Below are positions 63,458-64,000 of a DNA stretch of 64,000 nt, piece after piece; within the stretch, counting starts at the first letter, position 1; every line of letters starts with the position of its first letter. The notes beneath the pieces were generated by a model. The model saw only the letters and a program-made list of their open reading frames with translations, was not told where the DNA came from and made no database searches. The translations under genes and the position numbers were made by a program. The stretch comes from Amphibacillus xylanus NBRC 15112 (lineage in GTDB: Bacteria > Bacillota > Bacilli > Bacillales > Amphibacillaceae), in contig NC_018704.1 in NCBI RefSeq assembly GCF_000307165.1, positions 2,232,001 to 2,296,000 of the forward strand. The letters run 5' to 3'.

Positions 63458-64000
63458 TTGAATCGGTATATTAGAGAACCCATCAATGGATTGACACACT
63501 TAGCAGGAGCTTTTCTTGCTGCAATTGGCTTGGTCATGATGGTAATCAAAGGGATCAGTGCTCAAGTGTCTACAATTAGCTTAGTTTCTTTAATCATATT
63601 TGGTGTGAGTATGATTTCACTTTATAGCGCCTCAGCGACCTATCATATGGTGATTGGATCCGATCAGCTAATTGCGTGGCTTCGGCGGTTGGATCATTCG
63701 ATGATTTACATTTTAATTGCAGGTACTTACACACCATTTTGCATCATCTCGTTAAATGGCACACTTGGGTGGACAATACTCGGTATCATCTGGTTGATTG
63801 CAATTAGTGGTATATTGTTTAAATTAATTTGGTTTCATAGTCCACGCTGGTTATCAACAGCGCTTTATATTTTGATGGGCTGGTTAATTATTTTTGCAAT
63901 CGTACCGCTATCGGCGAACTTAGCGACTAACGGCTTGATTCTATTAATTGCTGGCGGCATCATTTATACACTTGGGGGCATTATTTATGCGACAAAGCCT
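63458..64000 (+). CDS. Hemolysin III / YqfA family membrane protein (partial, C-terminus beyond window)
   Basis: 181 codons run to the right edge. TTG 63458 follows AGGGG at 7 bp. The product starts MNRYIREPINGLTHLAGA, then SATYHMVIGS and RRLDHSMIYILIAGTYTPF, the hemolysin-III/PAQR signatures with the conserved His residues that may bind zinc. At least five membrane segments are present. The name is historical; bacterial members affect membrane physiology, and a toxin role is doubtful. Confidence 0.9.
   Translation, partial: MNRYIREPINGLTHLAGAFLAAIGLVMMVIKGISAQVSTISLVSLIIFGVSMISLYSASATYHMVIGSDQLIAWLRRLDHSMIYILIAGTYTPFCIISLNGTLGWTILGIIWLIAISGILFKLIWFHSPRWLSTALYILMGWLIIFAIVPLSANLATNGLILLIAGGIIYTLGGIIYATKP

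Overview
The window is a low-GC Gram-positive chromosome segment. Strong AGGAGG-type ribosome binding sites, TTG/GTG starts, sigma-A-like promoters, AraR/GntR-LacI, MhqR-type and ArgR-type operators, TPP, purine and NiCo riboswitches and short intrinsic terminators all point to Bacillaceae. The sugar-eating gene content and the dispersed GGACGC...GGAGTCGCC repeats suggest a halophilic or alkaliphilic genus such as Amphibacillus, Halolactibacillus or Gracilibacillus. That genus-level guess is inference; no rRNA or tRNA gene is present to fix it.

Layout. 1-3.6 kb: a beta-glycoside module made of a divergent ABC sugar-binding lipoprotein (cut by the window edge), a ROK beta-glucoside kinase and a GH1 6-phospho-beta-glycosidase, with two copies of a LacI-type palindrome between the divergent genes. 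3.7-8.6 kb: a complete Leloir operon galK-galE-galT-galM. 8.6-15.1 kb: a small P-loop protein, a short D,D-carboxypeptidase, a ROK repressor, a GH31 alpha-xylosidase and an AraC regulator. 15.1-18.1 kb: adenine deaminase behind a guanine-type purine riboswitch, and a HAD phosphatase. 18.15-22.5 kb: two protein-identical, inverted ISLre2 elements flanking a ring-cleaving dioxygenase with an MhqR-type operator. 22.6-24.6 kb: a NiCo-riboswitch-controlled P1B ATPase. 24.9-26.9 kb: an unidentified secreted protein and a divergent small membrane protein around a 30-bp perfect palindrome, then a TPP-riboswitch thiW. 27.4-35.2 kb: nagAB, a ZIP metal transporter, HelD, RidA, YjbQ and a sirtuin.

35.3-42.0 kb is an L-arabinose/arabinan cluster: GH27 with an Asp-to-Ile change that predicts beta-L-arabinopyranosidase, GH51 arabinofuranosidase, AraR, AraA and AraD with paired AraR boxes. 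Ribulokinase (araB) is not in the window. 42-50 kb holds a YhdH/AcuI reductase, a DMT permease, an ArsR repressor with an SmtB-type metal site, a 1063-residue multimodular putative glycosidase lacking a signal peptide, and a second P1B ATPase with twin ArsR-type operators. 50.1-54.5 kb is argCJBD with ARG boxes. 54.6-64 kb carries OsmC, a split ThrE exporter, an MFS permease, a 42-residue secreted or anchored peptide, an atypical response regulator, fhs, a methyltransferase, a putative metalloprotease, small proteins and a partial hemolysin-III gene.

Together the genes describe a plant-polysaccharide feeder that takes in oligosaccharides and breaks them down inside the cell (phospho-beta-glycosides, isoprimeverose, arabino-oligosaccharides, galactose, GlcNAc), with metal export under both RNA and protein control. 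The most unusual items are the leaderless 1063-residue enzyme, the GH27 specificity switch, the palindrome-centred secreted/membrane protein pair, the hairpin-rich repeat family, an IS that splits a terminator hairpin exactly in its loop, and the degenerate-receiver regulator beside an unannotated peptide gene.
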